A DNA stretch of 64,000 bases from Streptomyces sp. NRRL F-2664 (lineage in GTDB: Bacteria; Actinomycetota; Actinomycetes; Streptomycetales; Streptomycetaceae), in NCBI RefSeq assembly GCF_000719345.1, contig NZ_JOFX01000007.1, forward strand, positions 1-64,000, given 5' to 3'. This document shows positions 42,097 to 50,575 of the stretch, in pieces. Both the position numbers and the translations under genes were made by a program. Numbering within the stretch: position 1 is the first letter of the stretch; each line of letters opens with the position of its first letter. The notes under the pieces were generated by a model, which was not told the DNA's origin, did no database searches, and saw only the letters and a list, made by a program, of their open reading frames with translations.

Positions 42097-44596
42097 CGAC
42101 AGCTTCCTGGCGGACCTCACCCCCTCCGACGAGGTCCCCCCGCCGCCCGAGGAGTACCCCGCCCCGGAGGCGGGCGCGGACGACCTCTTCGGGGGCCACT
42201 TCGACGTGCCCATGACCGGGGACGCCTACTACCGGGACGGCTCGCCCAAGCCCGTCATCGACCCGGCGACGCTCCTCGACGGCCTGAACGAGCAGCAGGC
42301 CGCCGCCGTCGTGCACGCGGGCTCCCCGCTGCTCATCGTGGCCGGCGCCGGCTCCGGCAAGACCAGGGTGCTCACGCACCGCATCGGCCACCTGCTGGCC
42401 GCCCGCAACGTCCACCCGGGCCAGATCCTGGCGATCACCTTCACCAACAAGGCCGCCGGCGAGATGAAGGAGCGCGTCGAGAGCCTGGTCGGCCCGCGCG
42501 CCAACGCCATGTGGGTCTCCACCTTCCACAGCGCGTGCGTCCGCATACTCCGCCGCGAGTCCAAGCGGCTCGGCTTCACCTCCTCGTTCTCGATCTACGA
42601 CGCCGCCGACTCCAAGCGCCTGATGGCGCTCGTCTGCCGCGACCTCGACCTGGACCCGAAGAAGTTCCCGCCGAAGTCCTTCAACGCCAAGATCTCCAAC
42701 CTGAAGAACGAGCTGATCGACGAAGAGGCCTTCGCCGACCAGGCCGCCGACGGCTTCGAGAAGACCCTGGCGCAGGCGTACGCGATGTACCAGGCGCGGT
42801 TGCGCGAGGCCAACGCCCTCGACTTCGACGACATCATCATGACCACGGTCCACCTGCTCCAGGCCTTCCCGGACGTCGCCGAGCACTACCGGCGCCGCTT
42901 CCGGCACGTCCTGGTCGACGAGTACCAGGACACCAACCACGCCCAGTACACGCTGGTGCGCGAGCTGGTCGGCACCGGCTACCCGGACCTGCCCCCGGCC
43001 GAGCTGTGCGTGGTGGGTGACGCCGACCAGTCGATCTACGCCTTCCGCGGCGCGACGATCCGCAACATCCTGCAGTTCGAGGAGGACTACAAGGACGCGA
43101 CGACGATCCTGCTGGAGCAGAACTACCGCTCCACGCAGACCATCCTCTCCGCGGCCAACGCAGTCATCGAGCGCAACGAGAACCGCCGCGCCAAGAACCT
43201 GTGGACCGAGGCCGGTACCGGCACGGTCATCACCGGCTACGTCGCCGACACCGAGCACCACGAGGCCCAGTTCGTCGCCGACGAGATCGACCGGCTCACC
43301 GACTCCGGTGACGCCAAGGCCGGCGACGTCGCGATCTTCTACCGGACCAACGCGCAGTCGCGCGTGTTCGAGGAGATCTTCATCAGGGTCGGCCTGCCGT
43401 ACAAGGTCGTCGGCGGCGTCCGCTTCTACGAGCGCAAGGAGGTCCGCGACGTCCTCGCGTACCTGCGCGTCCTCGCCAACCCCGAGGACAACGTTCCGCT
43501 GCGCCGCATCCTGAACGTGCCCAAGCGCGGCATCGGCGAGCGCGCCGAGGCCATGATCGACGCGCTCGCGCTCCGCGAGAAGATCACCTTCCCGCAGGCG
43601 CTGCGGCGGGTGGACGAGGCCTTCGGCATGGCGGCCCGCTCGACCAACGCGGTCAAGCGGTTCAACGCGCTGATGGAGGAGCTCCGCACGATCGTCGACT
43701 CGGGCGCCGGCCCGGCGGTGGTACTGGAGGCGGTCCTGGAACGCACCGGCTACCTCGCCGAACTCCAGGCATCGACCGACCCGCAGGACGAGACGCGGAT
43801 CGAGAACCTCCAGGAACTGGCGGCAGTGGCGCTGGAGTTCGAACAGGCCAGGGAGGCTGCGGCCGCCGAGGCGCCGGACGGCGCGGCACCCGCCGGGCCC
43901 GGCACGCTCGCCGAGTTCCTGGAGCAGGTCGCCCTCGTCGCCGACTCCGACCAGATCCCCGACGAGGACGAGGACGGCTCCGGCGTCATCACCCTCATGA
44001 CCCTGCACACCGCCAAGGGCCTGGAGTTCCCGGTGGTCTTCCTGACGGGCATGGAGGACGGGGTCTTCCCGCACATGCGCGCGCTGGGCCAGACCAAGGA
44101 GCTGGAGGAGGAGCGCCGCCTGGCCTACGTCGGCATCACGCGGGCGCGCGAGCGGCTGTACCTGACGCGGTCCAGCATGCGCAGCGCGTGGGGCACTCCC
44201 TCGTACAACCCGCCGTCGCGGTTCCTGGAGGAGATCCCGGACCAGTACCTGCAGTGGAAGCGCACCGGCGCGGCCCAGAAGCCGGCCGGTCCGATGCGCA
44301 GTTCGGGCTACGGGACGGGCTCGGGCGGTGCCCGGGCCACGTTCGGCACGTCGCCCGAGGCCTTCCTGTCCTCGTCGCGTACGAAGTCGGGACCCTCCGG
44401 CTTCGCGACGCGCCGGGCGGCGGACAAGCCGGTCGTCGCCCTGGTGGTCGGGGACCGGGTCACGCACGACCAGTTCGGGCTGGGCACCGTCATGGAGGTC
44501 AAGGGGGCCGGCGCGGACGCCCAGGCCACCATCGACTTCGGCGACGACAAGCCGAAGCGGCTGCTGCTGCGTTACGCACCGGTGCAGAAGCTCTAG
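42080..44596 (+). CDS. pcrA: ATP-dependent DNA helicase PcrA/UvrD
   Basis: This is an 838-residue superfamily 1A helicase with 3'-5' polarity, acting in repair, replication restart and removal of RNA polymerase or RecA from DNA. Visible motifs are the Walker A AGAGSGKTRVL, TFTNKAAGEM (Ia), VDEYQDTN (II), GDADQSIYAFRGA (III), LEQNYRST (IV), TLHTAKGLEF (V) and YVGITRARERL (VI). A C-terminal Tudor-like domain (VVGDRVTHDQFGLGTV) is the RNA polymerase-contact region. An acidic 70-residue N-terminal tail is extra. The start overlaps the ArsR gene by 17 nt; TAGACT at 42065-42070 gives it a promoter of its own, 9 nt before the ATG. Confidence 0.95.
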   Translation: MSSLFDDSFLADLTPSDEVPPPPEEYPAPEAGADDLFGGHFDVPMTGDAYYRDGSPKPVIDPATLLDGLNEQQAAAVVHAGSPLLIVAGAGSGKTRVLTHRIGHLLAARNVHPGQILAITFTNKAAGEMKERVESLVGPRANAMWVSTFHSACVRILRRESKRLGFTSSFSIYDAADSKRLMALVCRDLDLDPKKFPPKSFNAKISNLKNELIDEEAFADQAADGFEKTLAQAYAMYQARLREANALDFDDIIMTTVHLLQAFPDVAEHYRRRFRHVLVDEYQDTNHAQYTLVRELVGTGYPDLPPAELCVVGDADQSIYAFRGATIRNILQFEEDYKDATTILLEQNYRSTQTILSAANAVIERNENRRAKNLWTEAGTGTVITGYVADTEHHEAQFVADEIDRLTDSGDAKAGDVAIFYRTNAQSRVFEEIFIRVGLPYKVVGGVRFYERKEVRDVLAYLRVLANPEDNVPLRRILNVPKRGIGERAEAMIDALALREKITFPQALRRVDEAFGMAARSTNAVKRFNALMEELRTIVDSGAGPAVVLEAVLERTGYLAELQASTDPQDETRIENLQELAAVALEFEQAREAAAAEAPDGAAPAGPGTLAEFLEQVALVADSDQIPDEDEDGSGVITLMTLHTAKGLEFPVVFLTGMEDGVFPHMRALGQTKELEEERRLAYVGITRARERLYLTRSSMRSAWGTPSYNPPSRFLEEIPDQYLQWKRTGAAQKPAGPMRSSGYGTGSGGARATFGTSPEAFLSSSRTKSGPSGFATRRAADKPVVALVVGDRVTHDQFGLGTVMEVKGAGADAQATIDFGDDKPKRLLLRYAPVQKL

Positions 44597-44622
44597 GGCT
44601 CCGGCCCGGGCTCCACGTACGG

Positions 44623-44652
44623 GTGCCCGGCAGCGGGAACGCTGCCGGGCAC
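44623..44652. terminator. Terminator after pcrA
   Basis: A perfect 13-bp stem, GTGCCCGGCAGCG (44623-44635) with CGCTGCCGGGCAC (44640-44652), closed by a GGAA tetraloop, 27 bp after the stop codon. Confidence 0.87.
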
Positions 44653-44660
44653 GCGCGGGA

Positions 44661-44749
44661 GTCGGTCGGGCCGGGAGGTCCGGGGTCCGGGCCGCAGGGG
44701 CTGCGTCGGTCGGGCCGCCGTCGGTCGGGCCGGGGGGTCGGTCGGGCCG
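44661..44749. repeat. 13-bp short repeat, four copies
   Basis: GTCGGTCGGGCCG occurs at 44661, 44705, 44720 and 44737, all in the same direction, in the convergent gap between pcrA and the M23 peptidase gene. Spacing is irregular (44, 15 and 17 bp). Confidence 0.8.
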
Positions 44750-44755
44750 GGGTGG

Positions 44756-46327
44756 CTACCTCGGGTCCAGGCCCTTGCTGCGGAGCCAGGCCAGGGGATC
44801 GATCGCGGAGCCGCCGCCGGGCCGGACCTCGAAGTGGAGGTGCGGGCCGGTGGAGTTGCCGGAGTTGCCCGAGTAGGCGATGACGTCGCCGGCCTTGACC
44901 TTGCCGCCGCGGATCTTGGTGGAGCTGAGGTGGCAGTACCAGGTCTCGGTGCCGTCGGGAGCGGTGACTATCGCCATGTTCCCGTAGGCGCTGTTGTACT
45001 GGGTGCGCACGGTGCCGTCCGTGGCCGCCATGACCGGGGTTCCGTAGGACACCGGGAAGTCGATGCCGGTGTGCACCGACATCCACATGCCGCCGGACTG
45101 GCCGAAGCTGGCGCTGAGGCCGTGCTGGGCGACGGGGACCGCGAACTTCGGGCGGGCGGCTTCCTTGGCCGCGGCCTCCTCGGCCTTTTTCTTCTTTTCC
45201 TCTTCCTGGCGTTCGCGCAGGTCGATGCGCTCCTGCGTACGGCTCGCGCGGTCCGCGAAGTCGCCCGCGTCGGCGCTGAGCGCGACCAGTTGGGTGTCGA
45301 GCTTGGTGTTCGCCGCGACCGGCTTCACCGAGGCCGGGTCGGGTGCGGCCATCGTGGTGGTGTCCTCGGCGGGCTTGTCCGTCCCGGTGAGCCCGCCGAC
45401 GGAGGCGGCCGCGACACCCGCGACCCCCATCACACAGGCGGACGGAACGGCGACGGTCAACAGGGCGGAACGCTTCGCCGGGGTGCGCCGACGGCTGCCG
45501 GCCGCCTTGGAGCCGGCCGCCGCCTTGGCGCCCGACGTCTTGGCCGCGCCCTTGGCGGCGTTGCGCCGCGCCGAGCGGGGGGCGGAGGTCACGGGCATGG
45601 CCTGGGTGGGCATGTCGTGGACGCCGTGCAGTTCGTGGACCTCGGGCAGCTCGTACGCCTCGTGCGCCTCGGGGGACTCGGACGTCTCCGTCACCGCGGC
45701 CGCGTCGTCGGAGAGCACCTCGAAAACGGCGGTCTCGCTGTAGGAGTTCGGGGCCGCGCCGGTCTCCTGGAACCCATGGGCCTCATGCGCCTCGTGGGTG
45801 TCCTGGACGTAGTCGGCGGTGCCGAGGGTGGCCGTGCCGTAGGCGTAGTCCTGCTGCGCGGGCCGGTAGTCGTACGCATAGGCGGCCTCGGGCTGGGCCG
45901 GGGCCTGCGCGACGGTGTTCCAGGCGGTCGCGTCGTAGGCACCGGTCTCGGTGCCGGTGGTGCCGAAGCCCGGTACCGCCCAGTGCCCGGTCTGCTCGGC
46001 GGGGGTGTCGTAGCCGAAGGAGGCCGACGGATAACCGGGGTGACCGGAGTGGTCCGTGCCCGCCCCGGCCGCGGTCCAGGCGCTCGCGTCCCAGCTCCCG
46101 GTGGTGTCCTCGGGGGCGGACTGCGACGGGATCGTGCCCAGGTAGGGGTCCTGCGAGGTCCACGCGGTGGTGTCGTACGCGCCGGTCTCATAGCCGTAAG
46201 CGGCGTAGTTGACCCCCTGGCCCTGTGTTTCGTAGGAAACGTAGGTCGAATCACCAGCGAAAGCGGTGGTGGAAAGGCCTTCATACCCGGAATCCGGATA
46301 CTGGCCCGACGGGGGGCGGTCGTTCAC
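44756..46327 (-). CDS. Membrane-anchored M23 peptidase with Tyr-rich cytoplasmic region
   Basis: This gene encodes 523 residues. Residues 1 to about 245 are hydrophilic, Tyr/Ala/Thr/Glu-rich, with a recurring (Y/W)D-x2-AW motif at 51-56, 79-84 and 131-136. A basic Lys/Arg stretch (251-286) precedes one transmembrane helix (287-313), then a coiled coil (about 350-392) and an M23 LytM domain (395-523) with metal ligands His419 and Asp423 (HTGIDF) and His496/His498 (PHLHFE), so it should be an active endopeptidase outside the membrane. GTG 46327 follows GAGAAG; GTG 46384 gives 19 more residues but has no Shine-Dalgarno sequence. TACAGT (46405-46410, minus strand) is a likely -10. Confidence 0.88.
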   Translation of the reverse strand: MNDRPPSGQYPDSGYEGLSTTAFAGDSTYVSYETQGQGVNYAAYGYETGAYDTTAWTSQDPYLGTIPSQSAPEDTTGSWDASAWTAAGAGTDHSGHPGYPSASFGYDTPAEQTGHWAVPGFGTTGTETGAYDATAWNTVAQAPAQPEAAYAYDYRPAQQDYAYGTATLGTADYVQDTHEAHEAHGFQETGAAPNSYSETAVFEVLSDDAAAVTETSESPEAHEAYELPEVHELHGVHDMPTQAMPVTSAPRSARRNAAKGAAKTSGAKAAAGSKAAGSRRRTPAKRSALLTVAVPSACVMGVAGVAAASVGGLTGTDKPAEDTTTMAAPDPASVKPVAANTKLDTQLVALSADAGDFADRASRTQERIDLRERQEEEKKKKAEEAAAKEAARPKFAVPVAQHGLSASFGQSGGMWMSVHTGIDFPVSYGTPVMAATDGTVRTQYNSAYGNMAIVTAPDGTETWYCHLSSTKIRGGKVKAGDVIAYSGNSGNSTGPHLHFEVRPGGGSAIDPLAWLRSKGLDPR

Positions 46328-46548
46328 CAACTTCTCTTTCGCCTCGGCAGTGGGGGCCTGGGTGGCCGGGAACTCGAGGTTCACCGGAGGAGAGCAGTGG
46401 CGTGACTGTACCCGGCGGTTACTCGCGACGACAATCTTCCCCGGGTCACCAGATCAGCGGAACCGGGCATTCGGCCGCCTTTCGGTCGTCGAAAGACGCA
46501 GCCTTGGCCTTGAGTTCGATATCTGTTCGACTGTCGGTCGTCGTGCGG

Positions 46549-47331
46549 TCAGGCGACGGAAGCGGCGTCGGGCCCCGTCACCGCCCTCGGTGCAGGGCCG
46601 TCGAGAGCGCGCACCACCGCGGCGATGACCGCGGGATGCGCGGGCAGGGCGAGGTGACCGATACCCGTGACCTGGACGTTCTCCACCAGTAGGTCCGGGT
46701 GTTCGATGCGGGCGCTGTCGACCGGGCTCATCAGCGAGTCGAAGTCGCTCCAGAACGCAACGCAGCGGGTGGTGCAGCCGGGCGAGGGCGCCGCCAGTTC
46801 GGCCAGCACTTCGGAGCCCGGGCGCATCTGCCGGACCAACGGGTGCGCGTCCATGAAGGGCGCGGCGCGCGTCCCGGAATGCGGCGTACCCAGCGTGACG
46901 AGGGTGCGCACGCGCGTGTCGCCGCCCAGACGCTGGACGTAGTACCGGCCCACCAGGCCGCCCAGGCTGTGCCCGACGAGGTCGACGCGCTCGTGTCCGG
47001 TGCGCTCGCACAGCTCCTCGACCCGCCGGGCGAGGTGCCGGGCGATGACGCGCAGGTCGAGGGTGAGGGGCGAGTAGTTGTACGCCTCCACGTGGCGCAG
47101 GCCGCCGGCCGCGAGGGCGCGGCGCAGGAGGACGAAGACGGAGCGGTTGTCGGTGAACCCGTGCAGGAGCAGGACGGGCGGGCGTGCCGTGGCCGCGGTG
47201 GCGACGAGCTTCTCCTGGCACACCCCGGTGGGGTAGAGCAGCAGATGCCCGCCGAGCACGACGAATTCCAGTGCGCCGGCCCGCAGAGCAGCACCGGTCA
47301 CGGGGAGGGGCACGGGTAACGACAGACCCAT
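46549..47331 (-). CDS. Lipase/esterase of the alpha/beta hydrolase fold
   Basis: This 260-residue protein has [12 protein letters not shown] (oxyanion region), the nucleophile elbow [14 protein letters not shown] and [12 protein letters not shown], a pattern typical of triacylglycerol lipases of the LipA/EstA type. The catalytic His is probably in [12 protein letters not shown] hydrophobic N-terminus may anchor or export it, but no clear signal peptidase site is seen. ATG 47331 follows AGGAGG. Substrate is not predictable. Single gene on the minus strand, divergent from icmB. Confidence 0.87.
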   Translation of the reverse strand: MGLSLPVPLPVTGAALRAGALEFVVLGGHLLLYPTGVCQEKLVATAATARPPVLLLHGFTDNRSVFVLLRRALAAGGLRHVEAYNYSPLTLDLRVIARHLARRVEELCERTGHERVDLVGHSLGGLVGRYYVQRLGGDTRVRTLVTLGTPHSGTRAAPFMDAHPLVRQMRPGSEVLAELAAPSPGCTTRCVAFWSDFDSLMSPVDSARIEHPDLLVENVQVTGIGHLALPAHPAVIAAVVRALDGPAPRAVTGPDAASVA

Positions 47332-47469
47332 CGACGGCCTCCTGATCCTCCGGGGGCGGCTGCCGCGCCACCGTGCCGTGCGGCTGGCGGCACGGTGGCG
47401 CAATGCCGTCCCATGTGTGATTTCCCCCTCGTGCTTGACCGCGAAACGGCAGCGTGCGCGATGCTGTAC

Positions 47470-47483
47470 TTAACGTTCGTTCA
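47470..47483. promoter_or_regulatory. Operator-like palindrome upstream of icmB
   Basis: TTAACG-TT-CGTTCA is an inverted repeat with core AACG-N2-CGTT. It lies 17 bp before the icmB start codon and overlaps the probable transcription start, so a repressor bound there would block expression. TetR-type acyl-CoA regulators bind sites of this form, which is inference. Confidence 0.4.
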
Positions 47484-47499
47484 CTCGGGAGGCAGTGCG

Positions 47500-47901
47500 A
47501 TGGGTGTGACCGGTCCGATCCGTGTGGTGGTGGCCAAGCCGGGTCTCGACGGCCACGACCGCGGGGCCAAGGTGATCGCGCGGGCGCTGCGGGACGCGGG
47601 CATGGAGGTCATCTACACCGGCCTCCACCAGACCCCCGAGCAGATCGTGGACACCGCGATCCAGGAGGACGCCGACGCGATCGGCCTGTCGATCCTCTCG
47701 GGCGCCCACAACACGCTCTTCGTGCGCGTGCTGGAGCTCCTCAAGGAGCGCGACGCGGAGGACATCAAGGTCTTCGGCGGCGGGATCATCCCGGAGGACG
47801 ACATCGCCCCCCTGAAGGAGAAGGGCGTGGCCGAAATCTTCACCCCGGGCGCGACGACGACCTCCATCGTGGACTGGGTCAACGCCCACGTACGTCAGTA
47901 A
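47500..47901 (+). CDS. icmB: Isobutyryl-CoA mutase small (B12-binding) subunit
   Basis: This 133-residue protein is the cobalamin-binding half of an acyl-CoA mutase. The signature DGHDRGAK contains His19, the lower cobalt ligand, followed by SILSG and [10 protein letters not shown], the three pieces of the B12 motif. Its size matches IcmB, which with the separately encoded IcmA interconverts isobutyryl-CoA and n-butyryl-CoA, linking valine breakdown to fatty-acid and polyketide precursors. A methylmalonyl-CoA mutase-type partner cannot be excluded. ATG 47500 follows GGGAGG. No large subunit gene is nearby, as in other Streptomyces where icmA and icmB are unlinked. Confidence 0.9.
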   Translation: MGVTGPIRVVVAKPGLDGHDRGAKVIARALRDAGMEVIYTGLHQTPEQIVDTAIQEDADAIGLSILSGAHNTLFVRVLELLKERDAEDIKVFGGGIIPEDDIAPLKEKGVAEIFTPGATTTSIVDWVNAHVRQ

Positions 47902-48742
47902 CCCCGGGCGGCCCGGCAGCGGGGCCGTGCCCCGCCGCCGGGCCCCCTTTGCCGCGTGGGGCCGTGCCCTGCCGGGCTCACCCGTCCGGATGAGCGGCGC
48001 GCCGCCGCGTGGGTGCCGCGCCCGGCCGGGCCCGCTTTGCCGTGTGGGGCCGCGCCCCCCTGCCGCGCCGCCTGCCGGGCCGCCCCGCCGCGCGTAGAAC
48101 GGGGCGCGCTGCGGCAGCCCGGCCGGGTGCGCCTCCCGGCCGCGGCCGCGCGGTGCCGGGCAGTGCCCGGCGTGTCCGATCCGCTCCGCGGAGCCGCCTG
48201 CCCCTGCGCCACCCCTCCCGGGCCCCCGCCGGACAGGCCCCGCTTCGCCGGAGACGCCTCGCCAGAGACGCCTCGCGGCTGGGGCCGGCGATCATCCGGC
48301 CGGGGCCCGGCCCGGCCCGGCGCGCCGCAGCGCTCAGGCGGGGGCTGGCTGCGCCGTCCCTCCTGGCCACCGCCGAACAGGTTCCGCTTCGCCGAAGACG
48401 CCTCGCCAGGGCGCCTCGCGGCGGTGGCCGGCGGTCATCGGGCCGCGGCCCGGCCCGGTGTCGGGCCGTGACCGGCCACGGCGGCCCGGCCCCTGGTTCC
48501 GGTCGGGCGCGCCGCCGCGCTCATGCGGGGGCCGGCTCCTCCATCCCACCGCCTGACAGGCCCCGCTTCGCCGGAGACGCCTCGCCAGGGACGCCTTGCG
48601 GCTGTGGCCGGCGGTCCTCGGGGCGGGGCCCGGACCGGGGCGGGACCCGCCCCGGTCCCCGGTTCCGGCCGGGCGCGCCAGCGCTCAGGAGGGGGTCGGC
48701 GCCGCCGTCCCTCCCGGGCCGCCGTCGGGCGGGGCGCCGCGG
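47902..48742. repeat. Repeat-rich gene-free stretch (841 bp)
   Basis: No convincing gene was found. A 22-bp block beginning TTTGCCGCGTGGGGCCG recurs with two changes at 47948 and 48036. A longer unit beginning CGCTTCGCCGGAGACGCC occurs three times at 48241, 48385 and 48564; each copy runs for roughly 110-180 bp and they differ by substitutions and indels (spacings 144 and 179 bp, the second not a multiple of three). Long open frames through this stretch change frame relative to the repeat and encode only Arg/Pro/Gly-rich sequence. It separates icmB from the DUF5691 gene. Confidence 0.75.
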
Positions 48743-50323
48743 TCAGGCGGGGGCCAGTTCCGCCTGCATCGTCGCGCGGAGTCGGAGCGTGGCCACCAGT
48801 CGCTGGAAGGCCTCCGCCCAGTACGCCGCCGCGCCCGGAGCCGCGTCCGGGGGTTCTTCCGCGGCGGCGGTCAGGGCCTCCAGCCGGCCGGCCTCGACGG
48901 GATCGAGGCAGCGCTCCGCCAGTCCCATCACCCCGCTGAAGCTCCACGGATAGCTGCCGGCCTCGCGGGCGATGTCCAGCGCGTCCACCACCGCCCGGCC
49001 CAGCTCGCCCGCCCACGGCACCAGGCACACCCCGAGCAGTTGGAAGGCCTCGGAGAGCCCGTGGGCGCGTATGAACTCGGCGACCCATGCAGCCCGTTCC
49101 TCGTCGGGCAGGGTCTCCAGCAGTCTGGCCCGCTCCGCGAGGGAGGCCGTGCCCGGGCCGGCGGCGGGCGGCGCCGACGCAGGGCCGAGCAGCGCCCGCG
49201 ACCACTCCGGGTCGCGCTGGCGCACCGCCGCCCGACACCACGCCGCGTGCAGCTCCTCCGTCCACCCCTCGGCCGACGCCACCGGGAGCGCGACCAGCTC
49301 CGCGGGGCCGAGCCCCCCGAACCGCTCCCGCCAGCACGACAGCGGCGCCGCCTCCACCAGCTGGCCGAGCCACCAGGCGCGTTCCCCGCGCCCGGCGGGC
49401 GGCCGCTTGACCACACCGTCGCGGAGCATCCCGGCATCGCACTCGGCGGGCGGTGTCACCCCTTCCGGTCCCACACAGGCCAGGGCCCGCTCGGCCATCC
49501 GCTGCGCCAGCGCCGACTGCGGGAGCGCGGAGAGCAGTTCGGCGGCCGTGGCGCGGACGTTGCGGCTGCGGTCGCCCAGCGCCGCCTCCAGGAAGGCCTC
49601 GTCCTCCAGGGAGAGCCCCGCCCGCAGTGAATCGAGGAACATCAGCCGGTCCTCGGCCCGTTCACTCGCCCAGGTCGTCGACAGCAGCCGCGGCGCGGCC
49701 GCGGGCTCATGGGCCCGTACGGCCCCGAGCAGGGCCACGCGCTCCGCGAACAGCCCCTCCTCCCAGAGCCGCTCCACCGCGGAGCGGTCGGTCACATCGG
49801 GCAGTTCCCCGCCGCCCGCCCCACCGCGCAGTGCGAACCGCCAGTCCGGATTCATCCGGGCCAGCCACAGCCCGCGCGTCCCGGCCAGGGCCAGGGCCTG
49901 CGGCCGCAGGTCCGTACGGGCCCGGGCCGCGTCCAGCAGGGCCGGTACGAGCGCGTCGGGCGCGCGGTAGCCGTGCCGCGCGGCCGCGGACAGCCACTGC
50001 GGGAGCAGCTCGGTCAGATCGGGGGCCGAACCGCGCCGCCCGCCGCCGTTCACCGGGCCGCTGCGACCCGCCAGCAACTGCGCGAGCCGGCGCCCGGCCG
50101 CCTCCGGCGGAGCCGGCCGGGGGTCGCGCGGCGCGGGCTCCGGTCGCGGCAGCGCCGGCGCCGGCCGCAGCCCGGCCCGCCGGCGGACGGCATGCACGGC
50201 CGCCGCGTCCAGCAGTGCCTCCGCGGAGCCGGCCGGGCCCCCGCCCCGGCGCCGGTCGGTGCCCAGCAGCGCGGCACCGACCAGCTCCTGCCACTCCCCG
50301 TACCCCTCGTCACCCTCGCCCAT
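48743..50323 (-). CDS. DUF5691 family protein
   Basis: This 526-residue soluble protein starts GYGEWQELVGAALLGTDRR, the usual beginning of DUF5691, and is rich in short helices of HEAT-like appearance (SRNVRATAAELLSALPQSALAQRMAERAL). The repeat-like helices suggest a scaffold. No catalytic motif is seen. ATG 50323 follows GGGAGGGG; the longer reading from 50524 is Arg/Gly-rich and unlikely. It lies downstream of the SWIM gene on the same strand but a terminator-like hairpin (50365-50397) stands between them. It belongs to the MoxR-DUF5682-VWA neighbourhood. Confidence 0.85.
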   Translation of the reverse strand: MGEGDEGYGEWQELVGAALLGTDRRRGGGPAGSAEALLDAAAVHAVRRRAGLRPAPALPRPEPAPRDPRPAPPEAAGRRLAQLLAGRSGPVNGGGRRGSAPDLTELLPQWLSAAARHGYRAPDALVPALLDAARARTDLRPQALALAGTRGLWLARMNPDWRFALRGGAGGGELPDVTDRSAVERLWEEGLFAERVALLGAVRAHEPAAAPRLLSTTWASERAEDRLMFLDSLRAGLSLEDEAFLEAALGDRSRNVRATAAELLSALPQSALAQRMAERALACVGPEGVTPPAECDAGMLRDGVVKRPPAGRGERAWWLGQLVEAAPLSCWRERFGGLGPAELVALPVASAEGWTEELHAAWCRAAVRQRDPEWSRALLGPASAPPAAGPGTASLAERARLLETLPDEERAAWVAEFIRAHGLSEAFQLLGVCLVPWAGELGRAVVDALDIAREAGSYPWSFSGVMGLAERCLDPVEAGRLEALTAAAEEPPDAAPGAAAYWAEAFQRLVATLRLRATMQAELAPA

Positions 50324-50364
50324 CGGTGCCCCTCCCTCGCTGCTCGTCCTCGGTCGTGTCCGGT

Positions 50365-50397
50365 GCCCCGGTCCCGCCCCCTCCGCGGGACCGGGGC
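50365..50397. terminator. Hairpin between the SWIM and DUF5691 genes
   Basis: GCCCCGGTCCCGC (50365-50377) and GCGGGACCGGGGC (50385-50397) form a perfect 13-bp stem with a CCCTC-rich loop. The other 190 bp of this gap show nothing I can name. Confidence 0.75.
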
Positions 50398-50575
50398 TGT
50401 CTGTGTCTCGTGCGGCTTCGGTCAACTGGCGTGGTTGTCGTTCATGAAAGCCCCCCGGCTTCTCGTCGTTGCGTGTACGGCGCCCCCCGGCGCCGCACTC
50501 CCGGCCGTCCTCGTGGGACGGCACAGGACCCCCCAGGCCCCCTGTGACGTCGGGTTCCTTTTCCTTGCAGCCCGC

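Noticed and set aside
48009..48953. Arg/Pro-rich open frame in the repeat stretch after icmB
   Set aside because: Frame is not kept across the repeat copies, it overlaps the DUF5691 gene, and no ribosome-binding site is present.
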